64,000 bases of DNA from JBHEBG01 sp046557915 (GTDB taxonomy: Bacteria > Bacteroidota > Bacteroidia > Flavobacteriales > Flavobacteriaceae): assembly GCF_046557915.1 (NCBI RefSeq), contig NZ_JBHEBG010000002.1, positions 667,881-731,880 on the forward strand. Reading direction: 5' to 3'. Below are positions 16,790 through 25,849 of this stretch, in pieces. The number at the start of each line of letters is the position of its first letter. The stretch's first letter is position 1. The notes beneath the pieces are model-generated. The model was not told the origin of the DNA, did not search any database, and was given only the letters and a program-made list of their open reading frames with translations. Position numbers and translations under genes: made by a program.

Positions 16790-18370
16790 TTAAATTAAGG
16801 GTAGTTTTATATAAAAAGTGCTGCCTTTACCTTTTTCACTTTCCGCATAGACCTCCCCTTGGTGATCTTCAATAATTTTTTTTACGTAGGCCAGTCCTAA
16901 TCCGTGCCCTTTTACGTTATGTATATCTCCTGTATGTTCTCTATAAAATTTTTCAAAAACCTTCTTTACTACTGCTTTCCCCATCCCTGCTCCTTGGTCC
17001 TGAACCTTGATAATTATAAAATTCTTCGCAAGCTCCGTGTACACATCTATTTTGGGCGCTTCTGGCGAATACTTTACTGCGTTGTCCAAAATATTGACCA
17101 ATACATTTGTAAAATGCATACTGTTTGCCAAAATATCCGACCTACTGGCATCCAAATGCGTATTTACATAGCCTCCCCTATCATCAACAATAAGTTCAAT
17201 ATGCGTTACGGCATGCTCAATTATTTCGTGTACATCCACCCTGTCCTTACTGATGTCCAATTGGTTCTTTTCCAATTTGGAAATCCTCAAAACGTTCTCC
17301 ACCTGGGCATGCATGCGTTTATTTTCATCCCTGATCATTTGCAGATACCTTTTTACCTTGCTCTGATCATCAATTATTTTTGGGTTCTTAATGGCTTCAA
17401 CAGCTAGGTTAATAGTAGCTATGGGTGTTTTAAACTCATGTGTCATATTGTTTATGAAATCGGATTTAATCTCCGATATCTGTTTTTGTCTTATCAATTG
17501 ATAAATGGCCCCAGAATAAGCCACTACTATAACAAGAATAAACAACACCGACAATACGGCCATACCCAAAATGGATTGCAGCAGAAACTTTTCCTTTTTG
17601 GGAAAAGCTATCAATAGGGAAAAATCTGTAATACCCTCACTATCCTTAAAAATGGGAGATTTATAAGCACCCTCAGTGGTACTTTTAAATCTTTTGGATT
17701 TTACCTTGGTGGGGAGTCCTTTACTATATACCCCATATTCATAATCCAGATTCAATCCCTTATCCTTAAGTTCTCTCTCCAAAAGTAGTTCTATTTCTTG
17801 TTTGGAAACCCTCTTATGTATGGGCACAGTTTTGGCGAATTCACCAAAAACGTCTTCATATTGAGCTTTTTCCAAAGCAGATAAACCTCCTATCTTCTCT
17901 AGCTTTTGAACCGGTGTAAGCTTGTACTGCTTGCCGTCCAAACCATAGTCTTCCTTAAATATGGTTTTGGTACGCTTGCTTGTATAACTTTTAATGGTTG
18001 TGGTATCGGAACCAGAACCATTGTCAAAGAACGTGGATGCTATATTATAATCCTCTTCGAGTATACCATGCGAATAAAAAAGTATCTCGTTGGAATTAAT
18101 ATCCCTATCAACGAAAAAGAAATTACTTAGATGGGAACTCTGGGGTTTGCCAACGCTATCTTTGAGCTTAAAATACCGCTCAAAATAATCGTTCCTTTCA
18201 CTCAGCTCAATCTTATCGGCAACTTTACCCAAGACCTCTGAAACTACGTTGGAAAACTGTTCTTCCTTGTCCTCCCAAGACTGCTTTATCCAATATCCCT
18301 GAACAAAAATGATACCAATAAGGGACAGGCTCATTAATATAACCAAAAGGACAAATAACCTCTTATTCAT
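16790..18370 (-). CDS. Sensor histidine kinase
   Basis: A 526-residue membrane kinase paired with the following regulator. A first membrane helix is at about residues 5-25, followed by a periplasmic sensor of about 240 residues and a second helix at about 266-290. The H-box has the phospho-accepting His at 311 (NNMTHEFKTPIA). The ATPase region shows the N-box (VNILDNAVKYSP), DQGAGMG and GHGLGLAYVKK. The sensor region has no recognisable ligand domain to me. The gene comes first in the operon. The type is that of RprX-like kinases of Bacteroidota; the signal is unknown. Confidence 0.93.
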   Translation of the reverse strand: MNKRLFVLLVILMSLSLIGIIFVQGYWIKQSWEDKEEQFSNVVSEVLGKVADKIELSERNDYFERYFKLKDSVGKPQSSHLSNFFFVDRDINSNEILFYSHGILEEDYNIASTFFDNGSGSDTTTIKSYTSKRTKTIFKEDYGLDGKQYKLTPVQKLEKIGGLSALEKAQYEDVFGEFAKTVPIHKRVSKQEIELLLERELKDKGLNLDYEYGVYSKGLPTKVKSKRFKSTTEGAYKSPIFKDSEGITDFSLLIAFPKKEKFLLQSILGMAVLSVLFILVIVVAYSGAIYQLIRQKQISEIKSDFINNMTHEFKTPIATINLAVEAIKNPKIIDDQSKVKRYLQMIRDENKRMHAQVENVLRISKLEKNQLDISKDRVDVHEIIEHAVTHIELIVDDRGGYVNTHLDASRSDILANSMHFTNVLVNILDNAVKYSPEAPKIDVYTELAKNFIIIKVQDQGAGMGKAVVKKVFEKFYREHTGDIHNVKGHGLGLAYVKKIIEDHQGEVYAESEKGKGSTFYIKLPLI

Positions 18371-18389
18371 ATTTTTGTAAAATTAGAAC

Positions 18390-18440
18390 TTTAACATTTA
18401 GTGTTTCCTCTGTTTAACCTAACCTTAACAAAAATGTTAA
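18390..18440. promoter_or_regulatory. Phased TTAAC repeats upstream of the kinase-regulator operon
   Basis: TTAAC occurs at 18391, 18414 and 18425 on the plus strand (steps of 23 and 11 nt, near whole helical turns), and a perfect TTAACA-AAAA-TGTTAA dyad spans 18425-18440. The region lies 20-70 nt upstream of the kinase ATG. Tandem repeats about 11 bp apart are the usual layout for OmpR/PhoB-type regulators. The assignment is inference. Confidence 0.5.
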
Positions 18441-18450
18441 AATTATTGGT

Positions 18451-19035
18451 TCAGTTCGAAATTTTAAGAAGCTGGACATGAATATCATTAACCATATTTC
18501 TTGTTTTCTCCAGGTCGGTATTGCTAACAATAAAATCTGCTAACACTATTTTTTCCTCGTCTGGCCATTGATTGTTGATCCGGTTAAGCACTTTTTCCCT
18601 TGTACTGCCGTCTCGATCAATAACTCGCTGTATACGAGTGCTTTCCGGTGAAGTAACCAGAATTATCCTGTCATAGTTGTTTTGGGAACCAATTTCAAAA
18701 ATAATAGCTGCCTCCTGAATAACGTAAGGTGATTTTTGCCGCGATTTCCATGACAAAAAATGTTTTCTTACTGCCGGATGCACTATTCCATTAAGCTGTT
18801 CCAAAAGGTTGGGGTCTTTGAAAACTTTACTGGAAATGTACGTTTTGTTTAACTTTTTGTCTAAATAGGCCTCATCCCCAAACAATTGTAGAATTGCCTT
18901 TTTTACTTTCTTGGAGGACCGCATAAGGCGCTTGGCTTCCTTATCAGAATTGTAAACAGGCACTCCTAGTGCTTTAAACATTTTTGCGACCGTTGTTTTT
19001 CCACTACCAATCCCCCCTGTAAGCCCAACTATCAT
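18451..19035 (-). CDS. coaE: Dephospho-CoA kinase
   Basis: CoaE phosphorylates dephospho-CoA in the last step of coenzyme A synthesis. The 194-residue protein opens with the P-loop GLTGGIGSGKTTV at residues 3-15. It continues with VPVYNSDKEAKRLM near 25, IVHPAVRKHF near 85 and the ribose-binding RVIDRDGSTREKVLNR near 135. The length is normal. Its start overlaps the YbbR-like gene by 4 bp (ATGA), so the two are probably co-expressed. It is followed by the kinase promoter region. Confidence 0.96.
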   Translation of the reverse strand: MIVGLTGGIGSGKTTVAKMFKALGVPVYNSDKEAKRLMRSSKKVKKAILQLFGDEAYLDKKLNKTYISSKVFKDPNLLEQLNGIVHPAVRKHFLSWKSRQKSPYVIQEAAIIFEIGSQNNYDRIILVTSPESTRIQRVIDRDGSTREKVLNRINNQWPDEEKIVLADFIVSNTDLEKTRNMVNDIHVQLLKISN

Positions 19036-19991
19036 TGTTCCCTTCTTAGAATAAACTCTACCTGCTTTTCCAACAGCACGGCACTTTGAATATCAACCGG
19101 TTTTCTTCGTAACTCCAACATCAACGTTTTAACATCGTTTCCTTTAATGGAACCGTAGTCGGCAATAAGTTGAAAGTCCGAAGCACTTAAGTCCTTCAAT
19201 TTATCAATTTTGGCCTTGCATAGAATAGATACCACATTGGGAAAGGTCTTAATCTCCGTACCTGCTGGAAAATTTACCACCTCCACAGGGACTTCTATGA
19301 CCTTTTCTGAAAATCTGGATACCTTCCCGGATACTTGGACGCGCCTAACGGAAAAAGAAGTGTTTTCCATACTCTCTAGCAGTTCTAGACCTATTGTTTC
19401 CGAAAAGTCGGACGACAAATTTGAAAAAACTTTTGGTTGGGTGCGCACCACGGTTATGGAATCAATTTCACTTTTTGGCCCTGTTATGGTTACTTTTTGG
19501 GGTTCAACATGCAGTACGCCGTCCAATAGATAGTTTTGGGACATATTAATTTCAACATTGGGCGTTATGGGAACTTCTTTGGAATAGATTTTTTGAAAAT
19601 CAAAAAACAGCGTATCCTGATCAATTTCCAACAAATTCATAGAACTGGAAAGTTGTTTTTCGATCTGTTTTATATAGCTATCTTGGGAAATGAAATATTG
19701 TGAGCCCTTTTTTTCCAATACGGACAAATCTACCTTTACATTTTTGGGGTCAAACCCAAACCATAAAAATTGAAATCCACTGGCCCTCAATTTTACATCT
19801 ATTTCTTGTTTGGAGGCCTTGCTTAGAAGTAAACTATCCGGAACGTTTATATAGCGTAACTTAAATTGTGCCCTATTGGTATAGGGTTCGGACAAATTGC
19901 TGAGGAACCATAAGAATCCCGAGCATACCAAGAACAGTAAAAATATCTTTACTTTTCTTTTGCTCAATCCATTTTTTATCCTTTGTATCAC
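19032..19991 (-). CDS. YbbR-like domain protein
   Basis: A 319-residue protein with one N-terminal membrane helix (about residues 14-31, KIFLLFLVCSGFLWFLSNL) and an extracytoplasmic region of beta-rich YbbR-type repeats (DGVLHVEPQKVTITGPKSEIDSI is the typical segment). In Firmicutes YbbR/CdaR regulates a membrane di-AMP cyclase. Here no cyclase gene lies nearby, and the gene sits between a glycosyltransferase and coaE, so that role should not be assumed. The position next to coaE appears to be a stable arrangement in relatives, by memory. Confidence 0.8.
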   Translation of the reverse strand: MIQRIKNGLSKRKVKIFLLFLVCSGFLWFLSNLSEPYTNRAQFKLRYINVPDSLLLSKASKQEIDVKLRASGFQFLWFGFDPKNVKVDLSVLEKKGSQYFISQDSYIKQIEKQLSSSMNLLEIDQDTLFFDFQKIYSKEVPITPNVEINMSQNYLLDGVLHVEPQKVTITGPKSEIDSITVVRTQPKVFSNLSSDFSETIGLELLESMENTSFSVRRVQVSGKVSRFSEKVIEVPVEVVNFPAGTEIKTFPNVVSILCKAKIDKLKDLSASDFQLIADYGSIKGNDVKTLMLELRRKPVDIQSAVLLEKQVEFILRREQ

Positions 19992-19992
19992 A

Positions 19993-21015
19993 CTACAAAT
20001 TAGTTTTAAAAAACAACTTGGGAAACAATTCTTGCGGATTCTTTTTACTAAAGCTCAATAAGGTGGTAGCTTTTAGAAATCCATATCCATATCCAAAAAA
20101 CTGAATGGCCACAGCTACTAATGATAGGAACGCAATGGACAGGCTTTTATTATTTATGAGGGCATGCACTAAAATGAGTGCAAAATAACAAGCATAGCAC
20201 CAAAGCGGATAAGTTGCATAAACTGCGTTGCCCCAAACTGCAAGAACCACTGACGCTATTAGGCCCAAACAAAACAGGGAAGGAAACCAATACGTTATTT
20301 TCCTGGTTTTAGGGTGCCATTTATTTAGTATAGGACGTACCATCCCAAATTTATTGACCTGTACATAGAATTTTCTCCAATCTATGCGGCGTTTATGGTA
20401 TACGAAAGCTTCGGGTATCAATTTGGTGTCAAATCCCTTTTCCCATATCCGAATGGTAAGATCCGGATCTTCACCGGGGTGTATGTTACCAAATCCTTGG
20501 GTATCGGTAAAGGCTGCTTTGGAGATACCCATATTAAAACTTCTGGGCTGAAACTTATCCACCGTTGCCTTTCCTCCCCTAATACCACCGGTGGTAAGGA
20601 ATGAGGTCATGGCATAGTTTATAGCCTTCTGAACTTGGGAGAAAGATGGGTGCGCTGCATCTGGCCCTCCAAAACAATCCACATAATGCCGAGAAAGTGA
20701 TTGCTCTACGGCTTCTAAATAATGAGGTGGTAAAATGCAATCGGAATCTAGAATTAAAAAATAATTGCCCTTGGCACGTTGCATACCATAATTTCTAGAA
20801 TCGCCAGGACCTGTATTCACCTTGGGCAAATACGTTATATTCAGTTGATTTTCAAAATTGCCAATAACTTCCTTGGAATCCAAGGTAGAGCCATCTTCCA
20901 CTACAACCACTTCAAAAGGGCCTTTATAAGTTTGGTGCAAAAGACTATCCAAGAGTTCTTTAATCTCGTTGGGCCTATTGTATACGGGAACAATAAAAGA
21001 ATAAACTAAATTCAT
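19993..21015 (-). CDS. Family 2 glycosyltransferase with C-terminal membrane helices
   Basis: A 340-residue enzyme. The GT-A domain opens with YSFIVPVYNRPNEIKELL, holds VVEDGST near residue 43 and the metal-binding LDSDCI (DxD-like) near 88. GEDPDLTIRIWEKGF near residue 185 is the acceptor or base region. The last about 90 residues form hydrophobic segments. It probably adds a sugar to an envelope glycan; the substrate is unknown. The frame opens at 21042, but the ATG at 21015 (MNLVYSFIVP) is the better start. It follows fabI by 66 bp. Confidence 0.88.
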   Translation of the reverse strand: MNLVYSFIVPVYNRPNEIKELLDSLLHQTYKGPFEVVVVEDGSTLDSKEVIGNFENQLNITYLPKVNTGPGDSRNYGMQRAKGNYFLILDSDCILPPHYLEAVEQSLSRHYVDCFGGPDAAHPSFSQVQKAINYAMTSFLTTGGIRGGKATVDKFQPRSFNMGISKAAFTDTQGFGNIHPGEDPDLTIRIWEKGFDTKLIPEAFVYHKRRIDWRKFYVQVNKFGMVRPILNKWHPKTRKITYWFPSLFCLGLIASVVLAVWGNAVYATYPLWCYACYFALILVHALINNKSLSIAFLSLVAVAIQFFGYGYGFLKATTLLSFSKKNPQELFPKLFFKTNL

Positions 21016-21081
21016 CACCTGCTTACTAAACAACACGGCCACCCTTATTCTTCAGGATGGCCATTGGGTTGGTATATAGTT

Positions 21082-21894
21082 CTATTCTGTAAAATGGTCT
21101 ATTACCTCTTGACTGACCCCGGTATTGGAAAAACCGCCATCGTGGAAAAGGTTTTGCATGGTGACTTTCTTCGTTAGGTCAGAGAACAGAGAAACAGTGT
21201 AATCTGCACAATCCTGAGCTGTTGCATTGCCCAAGGGCGACATTTTATCCGCATAGCTTATAAACCCATCGAATCCTTTTACCCCCTGCCCGGCAGTGGT
21301 AGGTGTTGGGGATTGTGATATGGTATTTACCCTTACCTGTTTTTCCTTTCCAAAGAAATATCCAAAGCTTCTTGCTACAGATTCTAAATAGGCCTTGTTA
21401 TCTGCCATATCGTTATAGTCTGGAAAAGTACGCTGGGCAGCCATATAAGTTAGGGCAACGATACTACCCCATGCGTTCATAGCATCTGCCTTATATAGGC
21501 TCTGCAATACCTTATGGAATGAGAGTGCGGATACGTCCCAACCTTTGGCCGTGAAATCATATTTTTCATCCGTGTAGGCTCGGCCCTTACGCACATTTAC
21601 GGACATCCCGATAGAATGTAATACAAAATCCAATTTTCCTCCTAGGATTTCCATGGACTTCTCTACCAGATTGTTCAGGTCTTCTTCACTAGTGGCATCT
21701 GCCGGTACGATTTCGGAACCGGTCTTTTCCGCCAATTCTTTTATCTGGCCCATCCTCATTGCAATTGGGGCATTGGTAAGTACAAACGTACCCCCTTCAG
21801 CGTGCACGCGTTCTGCCGTCTTCCAAGCAATCGAATTTGCGTCTAGCGCACCAAAAATAATTCCTTTCTTTCCTTTTAATAAATTGTAAGCCAT
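21082..21894 (-). CDS. fabI: Enoyl-[acyl-carrier-protein] reductase (NADH) FabI
   Basis: FabI reduces trans-2-enoyl-ACP in the last step of each fatty-acid elongation cycle. The 270-residue protein has the FabI form of the SDR fold: GIIFGALDANSIAWKTA near the N-terminus, HSIGM near residue 93, and a catalytic Tyr-x6-Lys in DYNDMADNKAYLES near residue 155. The TTAGQGVKGFDGF substrate loop lies near 195. The active-site context differs slightly from enterobacterial FabI (ADNKAY rather than GLAKAS). It has its own -7 element upstream at 21942. Confidence 0.94.
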   Translation of the reverse strand: MAYNLLKGKKGIIFGALDANSIAWKTAERVHAEGGTFVLTNAPIAMRMGQIKELAEKTGSEIVPADATSEEDLNNLVEKSMEILGGKLDFVLHSIGMSVNVRKGRAYTDEKYDFTAKGWDVSALSFHKVLQSLYKADAMNAWGSIVALTYMAAQRTFPDYNDMADNKAYLESVARSFGYFFGKEKQVRVNTISQSPTPTTAGQGVKGFDGFISYADKMSPLGNATAQDCADYTVSLFSDLTKKVTMQNLFHDGGFSNTGVSQEVIDHFTE

Positions 21895-21941
21895 TTGGTT
21901 TGTGTTCTTGGTCCCATTTAAATTTGGGATAAATTAATGCC

Positions 21942-21949
21942 CAAAGATA
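21942..21949 (-). promoter_or_regulatory. -7 promoter element of fabI
   Basis: A perfect TATCTTTG on the minus strand lies 47 nt upstream of the fabI start. No clear -33 TTG is present at the ideal distance. Confidence 0.5.
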
Positions 21950-22041
21950 TTTAAAAAAGTAAGAATTAAGCAGACCATGGACATAAGTCGCAACTTTAAG
22001 ACAAGTTAGCGCCATTTTTAGATGGGCAAATGGCGGGCCTA

Positions 22042-23694
22042 TTAGTTTAAGAGTTGTTTTGCATGTGCTATTGCCGAATCCGATAGTGCTTTTCCTCCCA
22101 ACATTTCGGCGAGTTCTACCACCCGTTCTTCTTGGGATAAGGGCTTCATTTTAGTGTTGGTAATATTTTCGTGATCTTCCTTGTATACCTTAAAATGATG
22201 ATCACCTTTGGAAGCCACTTGTGGTAAGTGGGTAATTGAAAAAATTTGCATACTATTACTCATATCGGCCATTATATCTCCCATACGGTTGGAAATCTCT
22301 CCAGAAACCCCTGTATCGATCTCATCGAACATCATAGTGGGCAACTGCTCATATTTTGCCAAAATGGATTTAATCGTCAGCATTATCCGAGACAATTCCC
22401 CTCCGGATGCTACCTTTTTCAATTCTCCAAATGCCGTTCCCTTATTAGCCGAAAACAAGAAACTGAGGTCGTCTTTGCCATTACGTTTAAAAGTATCCGC
22501 AGGACTCAGCTCTATTTTAAAAGAAGCATTGGGCATGCCGAGAGTAGCCAATGTTTCCTCTAACTCTTGCTTTAATTCTGGTATAACGCTCTTTCGTTTA
22601 GACCTTAGTATATTGGACATAGCCTCCAATTCTTGCCTCAAAATTGCTAATTCGTTTTCCTTCTCCGTAATATCTACCTCTATATTCTCTACTTTACCAA
22701 CGGTCGTCTCAAGTTCTTCTTTTATGGACAGTAGGGCTCCAATGTCTTGGACCTTATGTTTTTTCTGAAGGTCGTACAACAATTGTAGTTTGGTATTTAC
22801 CTCTTCCAAAAGCTGTGGGTTTATGGTTACCTTGTCTTGCAAAAGACCAAGTTCTGCAGAAATATCATCCATTTCTATGAAAACGGATTTTACACGATCG
22901 TGCAACGCCTCGTATGTGCTGCCAAACGATGCCAACCTGCTAACTACCTGCTTAAGTTCCGTTAGTGTTCCTAACGCACCCATTTGCTCATCATTAAGTA
23001 TTTGATGACCTTTGGAAAGCAATTCCATAATGGTTTCCGAATTGTTTAGCAAATCGTATTGGGCTTCCAATTCTTCTTGCATGCCTAGGGTAAGCGAAGC
23101 CTCTTCCAATTCTTTTAGTAAAAAGCTATTGTAATCGTGCTCCTTAGTGGCATTTTGCTGAAAATCCAACAACTGTTCCAAGGCGCTACTGGTAACTCTA
23201 TAATTTATTAGTTTTTCGTTGTAGTCGGCCAATCGCTCCCCATTATTGGCCAGTGCGTCTATTACCTTCAATTGAAAATCGTTATCCGCCAATTGCAGTG
23301 TTTGGTGTTGCGAATGTACATCGATCAACCGGTCACCCAGTTGTGAAAGTACTGCCAAAGTAACTGGAGAATCGTTTACAAACGCCCTAGATTTTCCGCT
23401 GGGTAGTATCTCGCGCCGAATAATGGTGCTCGATTCATAATCCAAGTCATTTTCATTGAAAAAAGGTTGCAGTTTGTATTTGCCGATCTCAAATTCGGAT
23501 TCAACAATACATTTTTGTTCCTTGACACGGAGAGATGATAAATCTGCACGTTTTCCCAGTACAAGTGACAATCCACCCAATAAAATGGATTTACCGGCAC
23601 CAGTTTCGCCCGTAATCACAGTAAAACCATCCGTAAACGAAACGTCTAGATGATCTATAAGGGCATAATTTTTTATTACGATTGAAGTAAGCAA
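22042..23694 (-). CDS. recN: DNA repair protein RecN
   Basis: RecN is an SMC-like ATPase that gathers broken DNA ends during recombinational repair. The 550-residue protein has the N-terminal Walker A GETGAGKSILLGGL near residue 30, then SGKSRAFVNDSPV and HSQHQTLQL. A long coiled coil (about 160-400) follows, and then the C-terminal SGGELSRIMLTIKS and DEIDTGVSG Walker B region. The start is a TTG at 23694; a stop lies three codons upstream in frame and the sequence there matches the usual start (LLTSIVIKNYALID). Confidence 0.95.
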   Translation of the reverse strand: MLTSIVIKNYALIDHLDVSFTDGFTVITGETGAGKSILLGGLSLVLGKRADLSSLRVKEQKCIVESEFEIGKYKLQPFFNENDLDYESSTIIRREILPSGKSRAFVNDSPVTLAVLSQLGDRLIDVHSQHQTLQLADNDFQLKVIDALANNGERLADYNEKLINYRVTSSALEQLLDFQQNATKEHDYNSFLLKELEEASLTLGMQEELEAQYDLLNNSETIMELLSKGHQILNDEQMGALGTLTELKQVVSRLASFGSTYEALHDRVKSVFIEMDDISAELGLLQDKVTINPQLLEEVNTKLQLLYDLQKKHKVQDIGALLSIKEELETTVGKVENIEVDITEKENELAILRQELEAMSNILRSKRKSVIPELKQELEETLATLGMPNASFKIELSPADTFKRNGKDDLSFLFSANKGTAFGELKKVASGGELSRIMLTIKSILAKYEQLPTMMFDEIDTGVSGEISNRMGDIMADMSNSMQIFSITHLPQVASKGDHHFKVYKEDHENITNTKMKPLSQEERVVELAEMLGGKALSDSAIAHAKQLLN

Positions 23695-23753
23695 TATGTT
23701 TTATCTAGTATTGCCGTAAAGATAATTTATATTCCAATGGAAAAGAATGGGGG

Positions 23754-24644
23754 TCAATAATTTATTTCATTCCAAGTGCTGGAATAAAAAGGAGCAATAT
23801 TATTGAGCGTTTCCTTAAGTTTTACAATATCTACTTTGGGACCATCGGAAAATACGTTTCTGATTTCCTCGGATTTGGCATCGAAAAACGTTTGTATAAG
23901 AAATGCGTTGGGCCTACGCTTAATCAAGGTTTGAAAAAGTCGCATACTTCCGGAGATCACTTGTTTTCCCGTGCTATTATTGTCCGCTAAAATATCCAGG
24001 CCTTTTCTATGGTAGTTGTACATGGCTATCCTATACTCCCTGAAGGTATTGGAGAGCAAATTGTCTACCAATTCAAAACGTGTACGCTCCCCCGTAGATT
24101 GGCTCCATCCCGTAAAACTACTTCCCTGTGCCTGGGTAACTATTTGTTGAGCCTTTTTATAAAGGTCATTACCACCTTCGAGGGTAAAGGTATCTGCATC
24201 CAAGCCTAATATTATGTATACGTAGTAGGTGATTACTCCCACCAAATTTGAGTCGAAAACATTTTCATTGTATACCAGCGGCTGAAATTCTATATATTCA
24301 AAATTGAATTGATCGTCCTTGTAATTGAAAATTGGACTTTCATAGGAAGTATTAAAAACTGGCCTGGAAGACTGCAATTGAATGTTGGCCTTAAACCTGC
24401 TAGATTCAAATTCCGTAACCGTAATAAACATTCTGGCATTTACCCGTTCGTTTTCCAAATACGTTCTATTTGTCCATCTACTCTTGTTGACAAAATCGTT
24501 AAGGGAACGCTCCAAGGTCTTAAAAACTTGCTGATTCGTTTGGCTAACCTGATCGGAATTTACCGTAATTACGCAGTTAAGCTCCTGAGCTCTAATAATC
24601 AGAGAGAAAAACAAACAAAAAAAGATTGTAAAAATATTACGCAT
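23754..24644 (-). CDS. porD: DUF4835 protein (type IX secretion protein PorD family)
   Basis: A 296-residue exported protein. The signal peptide is MRNIFTIFFCLFFSLIIRAQ (cleavage near residue 19). The mature part has LERSLNDFVNKSRWTNRTY and the SSRPVFNTSYESPIFNYKD segment typical of the DUF4835 family. From memory this family is named PorD, a type IX secretion-associated protein of Bacteroidota that is periplasmic or outer-membrane linked. The gene overlaps coaBC by 8 bp, a link with no obvious functional meaning. The exact role of PorD remains unresolved. Confidence 0.8.
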   Translation of the reverse strand: MRNIFTIFFCLFFSLIIRAQELNCVITVNSDQVSQTNQQVFKTLERSLNDFVNKSRWTNRTYLENERVNARMFITVTEFESSRFKANIQLQSSRPVFNTSYESPIFNYKDDQFNFEYIEFQPLVYNENVFDSNLVGVITYYVYIILGLDADTFTLEGGNDLYKKAQQIVTQAQGSSFTGWSQSTGERTRFELVDNLLSNTFREYRIAMYNYHRKGLDILADNNSTGKQVISGSMRLFQTLIKRRPNAFLIQTFFDAKSEEIRNVFSDGPKVDIVKLKETLNNIAPFYSSTWNEINY

Positions 24645-25845
24645 TGATCCTGCTTATAATTTCATTTAAGATATCCAATGCAACAGCTGCCTTGGTCTTA
24701 ACATCAAACGTTTTAATATCCAAATTCTTATCTATGAAGGATATTTTATTGGTTGCCTTGCCAAAACCCGCCCCCGCGTCGTTCAACGAATTTAGAACAA
24801 TGGCATCCAAATTTTTCTTTTTAAGTTTTCCTTTGGCATTTTCCACTTCATTTTCCGTTTCCAAGGCAAAACCAACAAGGAACTGTTTGTTCTTTTGTTC
24901 CCCAAGGGAAAAAAGGATGTCTTTGTTTTTAACCAGATCGATGGCCAGCTCGCTTTCTTTTTTCTTTATTTTTTGATCGGCTACGGTTTTTGGTTTGTAA
25001 TCGGCAACTGCAGCCGCACAGATTGCAATGTCCACATCCCTATAATGCTTGTGAACCTCCTTGTACATTTCGTCTGCCGATACCACCTTAACCAAAGTAA
25101 TAAAAGAATGTTCTACTGTTAGATTGCTAGGGCCCGATACCAAGATTACTTCCGCGCCTAAATTGGCTGCCACCTTGGCAAGTTCAAAACCCATAAGGCC
25201 GGAGGAATGATTGCCAATAAATCTCACCGGGTCTATGGCCTCGTAAGTTGGACCTGCAGTAATCAATACTTTCTTACCACTAAGGGGTAGATCTTGGGAT
25301 AAAAAATTGTTTAAAAAGGCTACGATATCCTCGGGCTCTGCCATTCTTCCCTCGCCATGCAGGCCGCTTGCCAATTCACCGGTGCCTGCGGGTATCATTA
25401 GGTTACCAAAAGATTGTAATTTTTGGAAAGTTGCTTTGGAAGCAGGATGTTTGTACATATCCAAATCCATGGCCGGAGCGAAGAAAACCGGGCATTTAGC
25501 GGACATATAGGCTGCAAGCAACAGATTGTCGCAAGTGCCATTGGCCATTTTGGACAAGGTGTTCGCCGTTGCCGGTGCTATAACCATTAAATCTGCCCAA
25601 AGGCCAAGTTCTACGTGGTTGTTCCAATCTGTTTGCCCTTCTTCCTCGGTATTCACAAAGGATGATAGTACGGGATTCTTGGAGAGGGTCGCCAAGGTAA
25701 GGGCAGAAACAAAAGAACCGGCGCTTTCTGTCAAAATTACCTTGACATTGGCGCCGGATTTTATAAGCAATCGGACAAGAAAGGTGGTTTTGTAAGCGGC
25801 AATCCCCCCAGTAATTCCCAAAAGGATATTTTTGTCGCGTAACAT
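24637..25845 (-). CDS. coaBC: Bifunctional phosphopantothenoylcysteine decarboxylase/synthetase
   Basis: CoaBC joins cysteine to phosphopantothenate and decarboxylates the product, two central steps of coenzyme A synthesis. The 402-residue fusion begins with the flavodoxin-like CoaC domain (ILLGITGGIAAYK; HVELGLWADLMVIAPATANTL; the conserved PAMDLDMY). The CoaB domain starts near residue 190 (KVLITAGPTYEAIDPVRFIGNHSSG) and contains AAAVADYKP. Together with coaE about 6 kb away in the same orientation, it makes CoA synthesis a recurrent theme of this minus-strand run. Confidence 0.96.
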   Translation of the reverse strand: MLRDKNILLGITGGIAAYKTTFLVRLLIKSGANVKVILTESAGSFVSALTLATLSKNPVLSSFVNTEEEGQTDWNNHVELGLWADLMVIAPATANTLSKMANGTCDNLLLAAYMSAKCPVFFAPAMDLDMYKHPASKATFQKLQSFGNLMIPAGTGELASGLHGEGRMAEPEDIVAFLNNFLSQDLPLSGKKVLITAGPTYEAIDPVRFIGNHSSGLMGFELAKVAANLGAEVILVSGPSNLTVEHSFITLVKVVSADEMYKEVHKHYRDVDIAICAAAVADYKPKTVADQKIKKKESELAIDLVKNKDILFSLGEQKNKQFLVGFALETENEVENAKGKLKKKNLDAIVLNSLNDAGAGFGKATNKISFIDKNLDIKTFDVKTKAAVALDILNEIISRINA

Positions 25846-25849
25846 TTCC

